A DNA stretch of 64,000 nt from Teichococcus oryzae (GTDB taxonomy: Bacteria > Pseudomonadota > Alphaproteobacteria > Acetobacterales > Acetobacteraceae), in NCBI RefSeq assembly GCF_008386565.1, contig NZ_VUKA01000011.1, positions 1-64,000 on the forward strand. Reading direction: 5' to 3'. A program made the position numbers and the translations under genes. Shown here piece after piece: positions 35,176 through 43,472 of the stretch. The notes under the pieces were generated by a model that worked only from the letters and a program-made list of their open reading frames with translations, searched no databases and was not told where the DNA came from. Position 1 is the first letter of the stretch; each line of letters begins with the position of its first letter.

Positions 35176-36399
35176 TCAACTCTCCAGGGAAATATCCAAC
35201 GTCAGGCTGACGGTGGTCGGTGGGCCGCATTCCACCACGACCGGCTCGCCGCCGCCGATCAGGCGGATCAGGGCCAGGCCGGACTGACCGTTCTCCCCGC
35301 TCCGCCTTGCGGCCTCAGCCGGCAGTCTGAAGCCAGGGCCCTGATCCGTGACAAGCACCCGGAGGGAACCCGCCACAGGGTCATGTTGCAGGGAAAGGGC
35401 CACGTCGCCGGCCCCGTGCCGAACGGCGTTGGACAACAATTCCCACACAACCATGCCAAGGCGTGGCGCATCGAGGGCGCTCAACATGAAAGACGGGCCA
35501 AGATCGGCCCGGACCCGCCGCGCGTTTCCTGGCAACAGCCGGCGAAAGCTGTCCACCAGGGTTCCCAGATAATCCCCGGCGGAAATCCGCCGGCTCATCG
35601 GCTGGCCGCGAAGGCGGGTGTGGAGGTCGGCCACTGCCTGGATGCGTCCCGCCGCGGCGGCCAGGCGGTCCGCCAACTCCTTGTCTTCCACGGCCAAGGC
35701 CTGGAGGCACAGGGCGTCATTGACCATCTGCAGCCCGTTCCCGACCCGGTGGTCCATCATCTGGATCACCTGGTCCCGTTCACGCAGCAATCGCTGATAG
35801 CGTGCCTGGATGCGGTCTGTTTCGCGCCGTGCCGCCAGCAGGCTTTGTTGCTGTGCCGCCAGCTCCTCCTGCCGGAGCCGAAGCTCCCAATGGGCCGCCA
35901 GCATCCCGGCCAGGGATTGCAGCCTCTGGTGGTCATCTTCCGAGAAGCCGGGGGCAGGTGGCTCCGCGGACAGGATTATCAGGGCGCCGCGCTGCTCATC
36001 CCGAACAATGAGAGGGGCCGAGGCACAGAAGCGGGTCGTGAAGCCGCGCAGCCGCGGCAACGCGGCGGCCTGGCCAGGGATGTGTCCCTTATCCTCTATC
36101 ACCATCGGCCTTTCCTGCCGGGCCAGCCAACGCCATGCCGCCCTGTCGCACTCCTCCAGCGGCCAGCCCACCTCCTGGCCCTGCGGCAACGGCGATGTGA
36201 GGCAGGCAAAGGCCGTTGTCACGCCGAAGGCGGCGCAGGCCAGATCGGCCACCTGCTCGATGCTCCGCCCCATTTCCGTTCGCGGCCGCTGGCGGCTCCC
36301 ACCCGAGCGGATGCCGAGGACCGCCAGATCCGAGCTTCGCGCGAGCAATGGGGTCGGAGCAGCGGATCGAGGCTGCTCGAACGGCAGGGCTTGGCCCAA
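35176..36399 (-). CDS. GAF-domain HWE/HisKA_2 sensor histidine kinase
   Basis: A 407-residue soluble kinase. An N-terminal GAF domain spans about residues 45-170 (IEQVADLACAAFGVTTAFAC to RDEQRGALIILSAEPP). A coiled coil (180-215) leads into the HisKA_2-type phosphoacceptor QVIQMMDHRVGNGLQMVNDAL (His near 217). The ATPase region is VVWELLSNAVRHGAG, VTDQGPGFRLP and SGLALIRLIGGGEPVV. HisKA_2/HWE kinases often feed the alphaproteobacterial general stress response (PhyR/EcfG), but none of those genes is in the window. It is transcribed convergently to nothing and lies just upstream of the debranching gene on the same strand (139-base gap). Confidence 0.9.
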   Translation of the reverse strand: MGQALPFEQPRSAAPTPLLARSSDLAVLGIRSGGSRQRPRTEMGRSIEQVADLACAAFGVTTAFACLTSPLPQGQEVGWPLEECDRAAWRWLARQERPMVIEDKGHIPGQAAALPRLRGFTTRFCASAPLIVRDEQRGALIILSAEPPAPGFSEDDHQRLQSLAGMLAAHWELRLRQEELAAQQQSLLAARRETDRIQARYQRLLRERDQVIQMMDHRVGNGLQMVNDALCLQALAVEDKELADRLAAAAGRIQAVADLHTRLRGQPMSRRISAGDYLGTLVDSFRRLLPGNARRVRADLGPSFMLSALDAPRLGMVVWELLSNAVRHGAGDVALSLQHDPVAGSLRVLVTDQGPGFRLPAEAARRSGENGQSGLALIRLIGGGEPVVVECGPPTTVSLTLDISLES

Positions 36400-36737
36400 G
36401 GTGATTTACTCCAAATAGGCCTGCTTGTTCGCTGAACACACTTCAGGGTTGAGCGAAGCGGCGCATCTAGGTGGCATACTTTCTGAATTTTTGCTTCATC
36501 ACAATCTTGAGTTGCGGATTGATGCGCATTCAAAAAGAAAAGGACTGGGCAAGCTTCCTGGTGCAACTCCGGAGAAGGCAGATCTGGCCTGCTGCATTTC
36601 GGAAATAGCCACCTCGCAAGGCTTTTCTGTTGCCCTGAAATCACAAAAGCGCGAGTAATAGCTGCGAGGGCTAGAAATGCCCGATCGGGAATCGCCGGTC
36701 AAACGGCGCCTGATCACCCAAGAACAGGAGGCGCAAC
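36400..36737. other. Gene-free, relatively AT-rich intergenic region
   Basis: About 340 bases separate the divergent GAF-HWE kinase and GH13 genes and must hold both promoters. Base composition drops well below the surroundings around 36470-36550 (CTTTCTGAATTTTTGCTTCA). A 77-codon reading frame from 36425 has no ribosome site and no recognisable family, so I do not call it. The GH13 start is preceded by a perfect AGGAGG. Confidence 0.45.
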
Positions 36738-38420
36738 ATGGTGACTGGCGCGGAGTGGTGGCGCGGCGCAGTGCTGTATCAGATCTATCCGCGCAGCTTC
36801 GCGGACAGCAATGGCGATGGGATCGGCGATCTGAAAGGCATCGAGGCCCGGCTGGAATATGTGGCCGGCCTTGGTGTGGACGCGATCTGGATCTGCCCTT
36901 TCTATGCTTCTCCGGGAAAGGATTTCGGGTACGACATCTCCGATCATGTGGCGATTGATCCGCAATTCGGCTCCCTGGAGGATTTCGACCGTGTCCTTGC
37001 CAAGGCGCACCGGCTGGGCCTGCGGGTCCTGCTCGACCTGGTCGGCGGCCACACCTCGGATCGGCACCCCTGGTTCCAGCGCAGCCGGATGTCGCGCGAT
37101 TCGGTTGAAGCCGATTGGTATGTCTGGGCGGACCCATCGCCTGATGGAACCCCACCAAACAACTGGCTGAGCGTTTTCGGCGGCCCCGCCTGGAAGTGGG
37201 ACCCGCTTCGCCGCCAGTACTACCTGCACCATTTCCTCGACAGCCAGCCCAGTCTGAACCTTGCCAGCCCCGGCGCGCTTGATGCGATGCTGGAGGTGGG
37301 CGAGTTCTGGTTGAAGCGGGGCGTGGATGGTTTCCGCCTGGATGCCATCGATTTCCTGGCGCACGATCCGGCGCTGCGCAACAACCCGGCACGTCCCACG
37401 GCCGATGGCCGCACGCCGGCCAAGCTGTTCGGCCTGCAAAGTCATGATCACGACATGATGCATCCGGATACGCTGGCGATCCTGGGCCGCATCCGGGCAC
37501 TGACCGACCGCTATCCGGGAACCGCCACCCTCGGCGAGATCTCCAGCCAGGACGGCGCCTTTGATCGCATCCGCCGCTACACATCGGGGGAAGGGCGGCT
37601 GCACATGGCCTATACCCTGCGGCCACTGCGGGGCGGCTTCGACCATGCCACGGTGGAAGGACTGATCGACGCTGCGTCGGCCGACACGGCCGGGGAGGGG
37701 TGGCCTTGCTGGTCTTTCTCCAACCACGACGTGGAACGGGCTGCGAGCCGCTGGAAGCCGGTCGGAGCGAAGGAGCGCGACCCGCGCTTCTTGCGGCTTC
37801 TCGCCATGCTGCTGTTGTCGCTCCGCGGCAGCGTCTGCCTTTACCAGGGCGAAGAGCTTGGCCTGCCGGAAGCCGAATTGGCGCTGGAGGACATCCGGGA
37901 TCCCTTTGGCCTGACCTACTGGCCTGAATTCCGTGGCCGCGACGGCAGCCGCACGCCCATGCCATGGGAAGCCGCGATGCCGAATGCCGGCTTTTCCGCG
38001 GGAAAGCCCTGGCTTCCGGTTCCGGAAGCGCATCGCGCCCTCGCGGTGGACCGCCAGGAGGCCGATGCCGGTAGCTTGTTGCAGATGTGGCGCCGTGCCC
38101 TTGGCTTGCGGCGGGCCTGCCCGGCCCTTGTGCGTGGCACGCAGCGCCGGCTCGATCTTCCGGCGCCGCTGGTGGGCCTGGTGCGGGACTATGCCGGCCA
38201 GAGCGTGCTCGCGGTCTTCAACCTGTCGGCCGAGCCGGTGCGGCTGAAGTTGCATGAATTGTCGGGCGCGACGCCGCTGCCGGACGTAGCCGGGCTGGGC
38301 GCCCGGATCGGGATGGAGGATGCCGGCGGCATTGCCATGCTGCCACCCTTCGGCGCCTTGCTGGCGCAGCTGGATACCGCCCAGGCTCCGGTGCGGCCAC
38401 TGGAGTTGCAGCACGGCTGA
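36738..38420 (+). CDS. GH13 alpha-glucosidase (oligo-1,6-glucosidase type)
   Basis: A 560-residue alpha-amylase-family glucosidase of the GH13 exo-acting group. Motifs in order: WWRGAVLYQIYPRSFADSNGDGIGDLKGI, LDLVGGHTSDRHPWF (region I; the family's VxNH is altered to GGH), GVDGFRLDAIDFL (nucleophile Asp), TATLGEISS (acid/base Glu) and FSNHDVERAASRW (third Asp). A C-terminal beta domain ends in LQHG. No signal peptide, so it acts inside the cell on maltose, isomaltose or related alpha-glucosides. AGGAGG lies eight bases before ATG. The C-terminal part is followed by a hairpin. No sugar transporter is adjacent. Confidence 0.93.
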   Translation: MVTGAEWWRGAVLYQIYPRSFADSNGDGIGDLKGIEARLEYVAGLGVDAIWICPFYASPGKDFGYDISDHVAIDPQFGSLEDFDRVLAKAHRLGLRVLLDLVGGHTSDRHPWFQRSRMSRDSVEADWYVWADPSPDGTPPNNWLSVFGGPAWKWDPLRRQYYLHHFLDSQPSLNLASPGALDAMLEVGEFWLKRGVDGFRLDAIDFLAHDPALRNNPARPTADGRTPAKLFGLQSHDHDMMHPDTLAILGRIRALTDRYPGTATLGEISSQDGAFDRIRRYTSGEGRLHMAYTLRPLRGGFDHATVEGLIDAASADTAGEGWPCWSFSNHDVERAASRWKPVGAKERDPRFLRLLAMLLLSLRGSVCLYQGEELGLPEAELALEDIRDPFGLTYWPEFRGRDGSRTPMPWEAAMPNAGFSAGKPWLPVPEAHRALAVDRQEADAGSLLQMWRRALGLRRACPALVRGTQRRLDLPAPLVGLVRDYAGQSVLAVFNLSAEPVRLKLHELSGATPLPDVAGLGARIGMEDAGGIAMLPPFGALLAQLDTAQAPVRPLELQHG

Positions 38421-38423
38421 GGC

Positions 38424-38448
38424 GGCAAGGGCTGGGTAAACCCTTGCC
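38424..38448 (+). terminator. Possible terminator hairpin after the GH13 gene
   Basis: GGCAAGGG at 38424-38431 pairs with CCCTTGCC at 38441-38448 around a nine-base loop, four bases after the GH13 stop. No T-run follows, so termination may be partial. Confidence 0.45.
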
Positions 38449-38533
38449 CGGCCAGCCATGGCCGTGTTCTCTGGAAAAAGGGCCCAGGAGAGGCCATCGC
38501 CAGTCCTGGTTCCCTTGATCGGAGACAGGTTCC

Positions 38534-40114
38534 ATGCATCGCCGCACCCTGCTGGCCGCCGCCGCGGCCTCCGCCCTGGCCCGGCCTTCCTTGGCGCAGC
38601 CGGCCAGAGGGCGCGTGCTGAGATATGTGCCGCAATCCGATCTCACCGTCACCGATCCGGTGCTGACCACCGCCTACATCACCCGGACCCATGGGCTGCT
38701 GATCTGGGACCAGCTTTATGGGCTGGATGCCGAGTTGCGCCCGCAGCCGCAGATGGTGGAACGCCATGCCGTCGGGGATGATGGCAGGCTCTGGACCTTT
38801 CGCCTGCGGGAAGGCCTGCTTTTTCATGACGGTGAGCCGGTCCGCGGCCGGGATTGCATCGCCTCCGTCCGGCGATGGGCGCAGCGCGACGCGCTCGGCC
38901 GGGCTTTGCTGGCCCGCATCGAGGAGATGGCGGCACCGGATGACCGCACCTTCACGATCCGCCTGAGGCGGCCTTTCGCGGCCATGCTGGAAGCCCTGGG
39001 CAAGGTCGGCCCTTCCGCCCTTTTCATCATGCCGGAGCGCCTCGCCAACACGCCGCCGAACCAACCTATCCAGGAAATGATCGGTTCCGGCCCGTTCCGC
39101 TGGAAGGGCGACGAGCGCGTGGTCGGGGCCCGCGTGGTTTACGAGAAGTTCGCCCGCTACAGGCCGCGCGACAGCGGCACGGTGTCCTGGGCCGCGGGCC
39201 CGAAGCGCGCGCAGTTCGACCGCGTGGAATGGCACGTCATGCCGGACCCCGGCACCGCGACGGCGGCCCTGCAGAATGGCGAGGTGGATTGGTGGGAAAA
39301 CCCGCCAAACGACCTGCTGCCATTGCTGGAAGGCAATCGTGGCATCGCCACCCAGCGCGCCACCCCGCTGGGCACCGTGGGCACTGGCGTGTTCAACCAC
39401 CTGCATCCGCCCTTCAACAATCCGGCGATCCGCCGCGCCGTGCTCGGCGCGGTCAACCAGGCGGACTACATGACGGCCGCCGCCGGCACGGATCGCAGCC
39501 TGTGGCGCGCGCCCATCGGCATCTTCACGCCGGAAACGCCAATGGCCACGCGCGCCTCGCTCGATGTGTTCGGCACGCCGCCGGGGCTGGAGCGCTCCCG
39601 ACAGGCGCTGCGGGAAGCCGGCTACAAGGGCGAGAAGGTGGTGCTGCTGTCACCTTCGGACCAGCCCGTGCTGGCGGCGCTTGGCGATGTCTGCCACGAC
39701 ATGCTGAAGAAGCTTGGCATGAATGTGGATTATGTTGTCAGCGACTGGGGCTCGCTGGTGCAGCGCCGCGCCAGCAAGGCGCCGCCGGATCAGGGCGGGT
39801 GGAGCATGTTCAACACGACCTGGGCGGGCCTCGACATGATCAACCCGGTGACGGCCCAGGTGCTGCGTGCCGGCGGGGAAAGCGGCTTCTTCGGCTGGGC
39901 CGACATTCCGCGCCTTGAGGAACTGCGCGAGGAATGGCTCGATGCCCCGGATCTCGACGCGCAAAGGTTTCTCGCCCGGGAAATCCAGGCAGTGGCCATC
40001 CGGGAAGTGCCGTTCCTGCCGCTTGGCCAGTATTTCTACAAGACCGCCTATCGCCAGGACCTGCGCGACGTCGTGGGCGGCCTGTTCGTGTTCTGGAATG
40101 CGCGCCGCGCCTGA
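38534..40114 (+). CDS. ABC transporter substrate-binding protein, family 5 (peptide/opine type)
   Basis: A 526-residue periplasmic receptor. The signal HRRTLLAAAAASALARPSLAQ is twin-arginine-like with an AxA cleavage site. The mature protein has RVLRYVPQSDLTVTDPVLTT, WTFRLREGLLFHDGEPV, SVRRWAQRDALGRALL, and later FNHLHPPFNNPAIRRAVLGAVN, the standard SBP_bac_5 pattern. Members bind peptides, opines or amide-containing compounds. No ABC permease or ATPase gene follows; instead an M20 amidohydrolase begins 14 bases later, so the substrate is probably an N-acyl amino acid or peptide delivered through permeases encoded elsewhere. Confidence 0.92.
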   Translation: MHRRTLLAAAAASALARPSLAQPARGRVLRYVPQSDLTVTDPVLTTAYITRTHGLLIWDQLYGLDAELRPQPQMVERHAVGDDGRLWTFRLREGLLFHDGEPVRGRDCIASVRRWAQRDALGRALLARIEEMAAPDDRTFTIRLRRPFAAMLEALGKVGPSALFIMPERLANTPPNQPIQEMIGSGPFRWKGDERVVGARVVYEKFARYRPRDSGTVSWAAGPKRAQFDRVEWHVMPDPGTATAALQNGEVDWWENPPNDLLPLLEGNRGIATQRATPLGTVGTGVFNHLHPPFNNPAIRRAVLGAVNQADYMTAAAGTDRSLWRAPIGIFTPETPMATRASLDVFGTPPGLERSRQALREAGYKGEKVVLLSPSDQPVLAALGDVCHDMLKKLGMNVDYVVSDWGSLVQRRASKAPPDQGGWSMFNTTWAGLDMINPVTAQVLRAGGESGFFGWADIPRLEELREEWLDAPDLDAQRFLAREIQAVAIREVPFLPLGQYFYKTAYRQDLRDVVGGLFVFWNARRA

Positions 40115-40128
40115 ATCAAGGAATGACC

Positions 40129-41292
40129 ATGTCCGCCCTCGACCATATCCGTCGCTACCATGATGGCCTGACCGCCATCCGCCGTGACCTGCATGCCCAT
40201 CCCGAACTCGGCCTGGAGGAGCATCGCACCGCTGGCATCGTTGCGCGCCTGCTGGAGGAATACGGGGTGGACGAGGTGCATCGCGGCGTGGGGCGCACCG
40301 GGGTGGTCGGCGTGCTGCGCGCAGGAAGCGGCAACCGCGCCATCGGCCTGCGCGCCGACATGGACGCATTGCCGATGAGCGAGATGACGGGGCTGCCCTA
40401 TGCTTCCACCATTCCGGGCAAGATGCATGCCTGCGGCCATGACGGCCACACCACCATGCTGCTCGGCGCCGCGCGCTACCTCGCGGAAACGCGCAACTTC
40501 AACGGCACTGTCCACCTGATCTTCCAGCCGGGCGAGGAAGGCTGCGGCGGCGCGCTGGCGATGCTGGAGGACGGGCTGCTGGACCGCTTCCCCTGTGATG
40601 CCCTGTACGGCATGCACAACGCGACCGATCTCGAAATCGGCGAATACGCGATCGGCAGTGGTGCCTTCATGGCGGGCGGCGCCTTCTTTGACATCACCAT
40701 CCATGGGAAAGGCTCGCATGGCGCGCGGCCGGAAGTCAGCATCGATCCTGTTCTGACCGCCTGCCACATCGGCAGCGCCTTGCAATCCGTCGTGGCGCGC
40801 AACCTGTCGCCGCGCGACACCGCCGTTGTCAGCGTCACCCGGATCACCGGCGGCGATGCCTACAACGTCATTCCGCAATCGGCGACATTGTCGGGCACGG
40901 CGCGCTTCTTCTCCAACGAGGTGTCGGAGCAGATCGAGGCGGCGATGCGCCGCGTGGCGGAGGGTGTGGCCGCCGGCTTCGGCGCCACGGCGGAGCTGGA
41001 TTACCGGCTGATCTTCGCGCCGCTGCTGAATGATCCGGAATGCAGCACTGCCATCGCCGATGCCGCGGCCGATCTGGTGGGCGATGCGCGGGTCACCAGG
41101 GACCGGGCGCCGCTGATGGGCTCGGAGGATTTCTCCTTCATGCTGGAGCGATCCACCGGAGCCTATATCCATGTCGGCAACGGACCCGGCGCCGCCCCGC
41201 ACAACCCGCACTACAATTTCAATGACGCGGCCATTCCCTATGGCGCGGCGCTTTATGCCCGCATCGCCGAACGCAGCCTGAAGGCAGGGTGA
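40129..41292 (+). CDS. M20 family amidohydrolase (hippurate hydrolase/N-acyl-amino acid deacylase type)
   Basis: A 387-residue cytoplasmic metallo-amidohydrolase of the AbgB/HipO/IAA-amino-acid-hydrolase group. Metal ligands and catalytic residues appear in RRDLHAHPELGLEE, GLRADMDALPM, GKMHACGHDGHTTMLLG (Cys and His pair), FQPGEEGCGGA and MHN, with GSEDFSFML near the C-terminus. The lid domain includes GKGSHGARPEVSIDPV. It should cleave an acyl group from an amino acid or a short dipeptide. The ATG at 40129 is six bases after AAGGA; an ATG six bases earlier is too close to it. It is co-transcribed with the upstream SBP_bac_5 receptor. Confidence 0.92.
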   Translation: MSALDHIRRYHDGLTAIRRDLHAHPELGLEEHRTAGIVARLLEEYGVDEVHRGVGRTGVVGVLRAGSGNRAIGLRADMDALPMSEMTGLPYASTIPGKMHACGHDGHTTMLLGAARYLAETRNFNGTVHLIFQPGEEGCGGALAMLEDGLLDRFPCDALYGMHNATDLEIGEYAIGSGAFMAGGAFFDITIHGKGSHGARPEVSIDPVLTACHIGSALQSVVARNLSPRDTAVVSVTRITGGDAYNVIPQSATLSGTARFFSNEVSEQIEAAMRRVAEGVAAGFGATAELDYRLIFAPLLNDPECSTAIADAAADLVGDARVTRDRAPLMGSEDFSFMLERSTGAYIHVGNGPGAAPHNPHYNFNDAAIPYGAALYARIAERSLKAG

Positions 41293-41299
41293 CCCTTTC

Positions 41300-42430
41300 T
41301 CAGCGGCGGGAACGCAGCCCGGCCATTCGCAGGGCCTTGTCCACCAGCCCCATGAAGCGCGGGGTGACCTCCCGCGCCGAGCCTTGCCCGTTGACCACGA
41401 AACGCCGTGGCAAGTCGGGCTGGTCGGTGCCCAGGCCCCAGAAACGCAGAATGCCATGGGTCGAGGAAAGGCCGGCATCCAGCAGATAGGGCCCGGCACG
41501 GCCGATCCGGCCATCGCCATCGCCGGGGGCGAGCGGCACGCCGTGGTCCAGGCCGGGGATGTTGTGGCTTTCCACCACCACCTCGCCGGTGCCGTTGCGC
41601 CAGCGCCGCACCGTGGCGGCACCCGCCTGCCGCTGTTCCGAAGGGGCGTCGAGGCGCAGGCCGTGGAGGTCGAGCCATTGCTTCAGGATTTCCTCGGCAT
41701 TCTGCGGCTTCACCGTTACATCGGCATCGCCTTGCCAGACCGACAGGCGGGGCCAGGGACCCTGATGGGCCGAGGCGGTGCGCACCGCATTGCCCCGCTC
41801 CCGCGCGGGAAGGGCGGCGGGGTGGTACATGGCTTGAAAGGCTCCCCGCACCGTGTCTGCGGCCCCATGGGGCAAGCCGGCGAGAATGGCGCCGCCCGCG
41901 AAAACCTCCGGATAGCAGGCCAGCATGGCCGAACTCATGCCGCCGCCGGCAGACAGGCCGCTGATGAAGATGCGAGTGGGGTCGAGCCGGTGCTCGCGCT
42001 GGAGGATGGCGATCATCTGGCGGATCGAGGCAACCTCGCCGCTGTTCCGCGTCGTGTCACCCGGGTTGAACCAGTTGAAGCAAAGATTGGGATTGTTCTC
42101 CCGCCGCTGCTCCGGCAGCAACAGCACGAAGCCCAGCCGCTCGGCCATGGCCGACCATCCGCAGCCAAGGTCATAGCCCGCGGCATCCTGCGTGCAGCCA
42201 TGCAGGGCCACCACCAGCGGGGCACCGGCGGGCAGGCCGGAGGGCACGAAGCACAGCATCCGCAACTCGCCTGGATTGGGCCCGAAGTCCGGGATCTTTA
42301 TGAGCCGTGCCCGGGCTTCGGCCAGCCGCGCCCGATCTTCCGGCGAGGGCCGGCGATCACGGCGCAGCAGGCGGCCCCAGCGCTGCCTGAGCCGCACCAG
42401 TTCATCCAGCCCTGGATGCGTATTGCCCAT
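41300..42430 (-). CDS. Esterase, PHB depolymerase family
   Basis: A 376-residue alpha/beta hydrolase of the secreted PHB depolymerase/feruloyl-esterase group: LVVALHGCTQDAAGYDLGCGW (oxyanion region), FNWFNPGDTTRNSGEVASIR, IFISGLSAGGGMSSAMLACYP (nucleophile Ser in GLSAGG), SVWQGDADVTV, and the His of SHNIPGLDHGVPL. No clear signal peptide is seen with the start at 42430, which has AGGAG four bases upstream; a longer reading would add about 43 unrelated residues. It may be intracellular or use another export route. The natural polyester or ester substrate is unknown. Only seven bases separate its stop from the convergent M20 gene. Confidence 0.88.
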   Translation of the reverse strand: MGNTHPGLDELVRLRQRWGRLLRRDRRPSPEDRARLAEARARLIKIPDFGPNPGELRMLCFVPSGLPAGAPLVVALHGCTQDAAGYDLGCGWSAMAERLGFVLLLPEQRRENNPNLCFNWFNPGDTTRNSGEVASIRQMIAILQREHRLDPTRIFISGLSAGGGMSSAMLACYPEVFAGGAILAGLPHGAADTVRGAFQAMYHPAALPARERGNAVRTASAHQGPWPRLSVWQGDADVTVKPQNAEEILKQWLDLHGLRLDAPSEQRQAGAATVRRWRNGTGEVVVESHNIPGLDHGVPLAPGDGDGRIGRAGPYLLDAGLSSTHGILRFWGLGTDQPDLPRRFVVNGQGSAREVTPRFMGLVDKALRMAGLRSRR

Positions 42431-42576
42431 GGCGCGCTCCTGTTGCCGGCTGCGGGCCGGCTCATGTTGCAGTGCAGCATATATGGATGCGCCAGCCCGG
42501 ATTGTCATCCTTTCGCGGGAAGTCCTGGCCTGGAAGGACGGGCCGCGCTTTTCTTTCATTTTCGGAGGGCTGAGGC

Positions 42577-43362
42577 ATGAACCTTGCGCAAGATCTGGCA
42601 GGCAAGCGGGTGGTGATCACCGGCGCCTGCGGCATTATCGGCGGCTGGCTGGCGGAAGCGTTCGGCAAGGCCGGGGCTCGCCTCTGCCTGACCGATGCGG
42701 ACGCCGCCGGGCTGGCGCGGCTGTCCGCCGCCCTTCCGGAAGGCAGCTTCACCGAGCCGGCCGACCTGCGGGACGCTGCATCCATCGATGCTCTGGTGGC
42801 AGCGATCGGCGCCCGCTGGGGCGCGGCGGATGTGCTGGTGAACAATGCTGGTGTCTATCCCAGCGGCTTTCTGCTCGACATTGATGCCGAGGAATGGGAC
42901 CGCATCTTCGACATCAATCTGCGCGGCCCCTTTCTGCTGACCCGTGGCATCGCCCGGCAGATGATCGCGGCAGGGGTGAAGGGCAATGTGATCAACATAT
43001 CCTCCGGGGCCTCACGGAAGATGCGGCGCAGTGTCGTGCCTTACTGCACCTCCAAGACCGCGCTGGACCGGCTGACCAAGGGCTTCGCGCTGGAACTGGC
43101 CGAATACGGCATCCGGGTGAATGCCCTGGAGCCGGGTTTCGCGGCGGGCAGCACGGCGAGCCCGCTGACGGAGGCGCATGTCCAGGCCACTGCCGCCGGC
43201 ATTCCGCTCGGCCGCGTGTCCTCCGCGGAGGATGTCGGCCATGCGGCGCTGTTCCTGGCCAGCAGCGCCGCCTCCTATGTCACTGGCACGTCGCTGGCGG
43301 TCGATGGCGGCAATTCCATCGGCAGCCTCCTCGTCCACCAGGAGAAGAAATCAGCTTTGTGA
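42577..43362 (+). CDS. Short-chain dehydrogenase/reductase
   Basis: A 261-residue classical SDR. The NAD(P)-binding start is VVITGACGIIGGWLAEAFG (TGxxxGxG variant), followed by LVNNAGVYPSG (NNAG motif), the catalytic Ser in INISSGASRK, and the YxxxK signature VPYCTSKTALDRLTKGFA. The end (ASYVTGTSLAVDGGNSIGSLL) matches the SDR C-terminal strand motif. The cofactor preference cannot be fixed and the substrate is unknown. GGAGG and TGAGG lie upstream of ATG. Its stop codon TGA lies inside an exact copy of the origin iteron. Confidence 0.93.
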   Translation: MNLAQDLAGKRVVITGACGIIGGWLAEAFGKAGARLCLTDADAAGLARLSAALPEGSFTEPADLRDAASIDALVAAIGARWGAADVLVNNAGVYPSGFLLDIDAEEWDRIFDINLRGPFLLTRGIARQMIAAGVKGNVINISSGASRKMRRSVVPYCTSKTALDRLTKGFALELAEYGIRVNALEPGFAAGSTASPLTEAHVQATAAGIPLGRVSSAEDVGHAALFLASSAASYVTGTSLAVDGGNSIGSLLVHQEKKSAL

Positions 43363-43373
43363 ACCTTGCCAGC
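43359..43373 (+). repeat. Isolated exact iteron copy at a stop codon
   Basis: GTGAACCTTGCCAGC is identical to the four direct iterons of the replication origin, about 16 kb away. Its TGA is the stop codon of the SDR gene, as at 32268 where the metallohydrolase stop lies inside an iteron. Confidence 0.6.
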
Positions 43374-43472
43374 CCGGCGAGATGCCCTGGATGCTGGAAG
43401 CGGTGCCTGCGGGTTTGCTAGAAGGCGGGTCCCGGCCCGCATCGGTGCGGCATGACTTGGAAGGCAACGCCC

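Noticed and set aside
36425-36658. A 77-codon frame in the AT-rich gap before the GH13 gene
   Set aside because: No ribosome site, no family resemblance, and it would fill the only promoter space of two divergent genes.
37253-37267. CTGAACCTTGCCAGC inside the GH13 gene, 14 of 15 bases like an iteron
   Set aside because: It codes for Leu-Asn-Leu-Ala-Ser in a conserved part of the protein, and CTTGCCAGC is a common way to write Leu-Ala-Ser in this genome.
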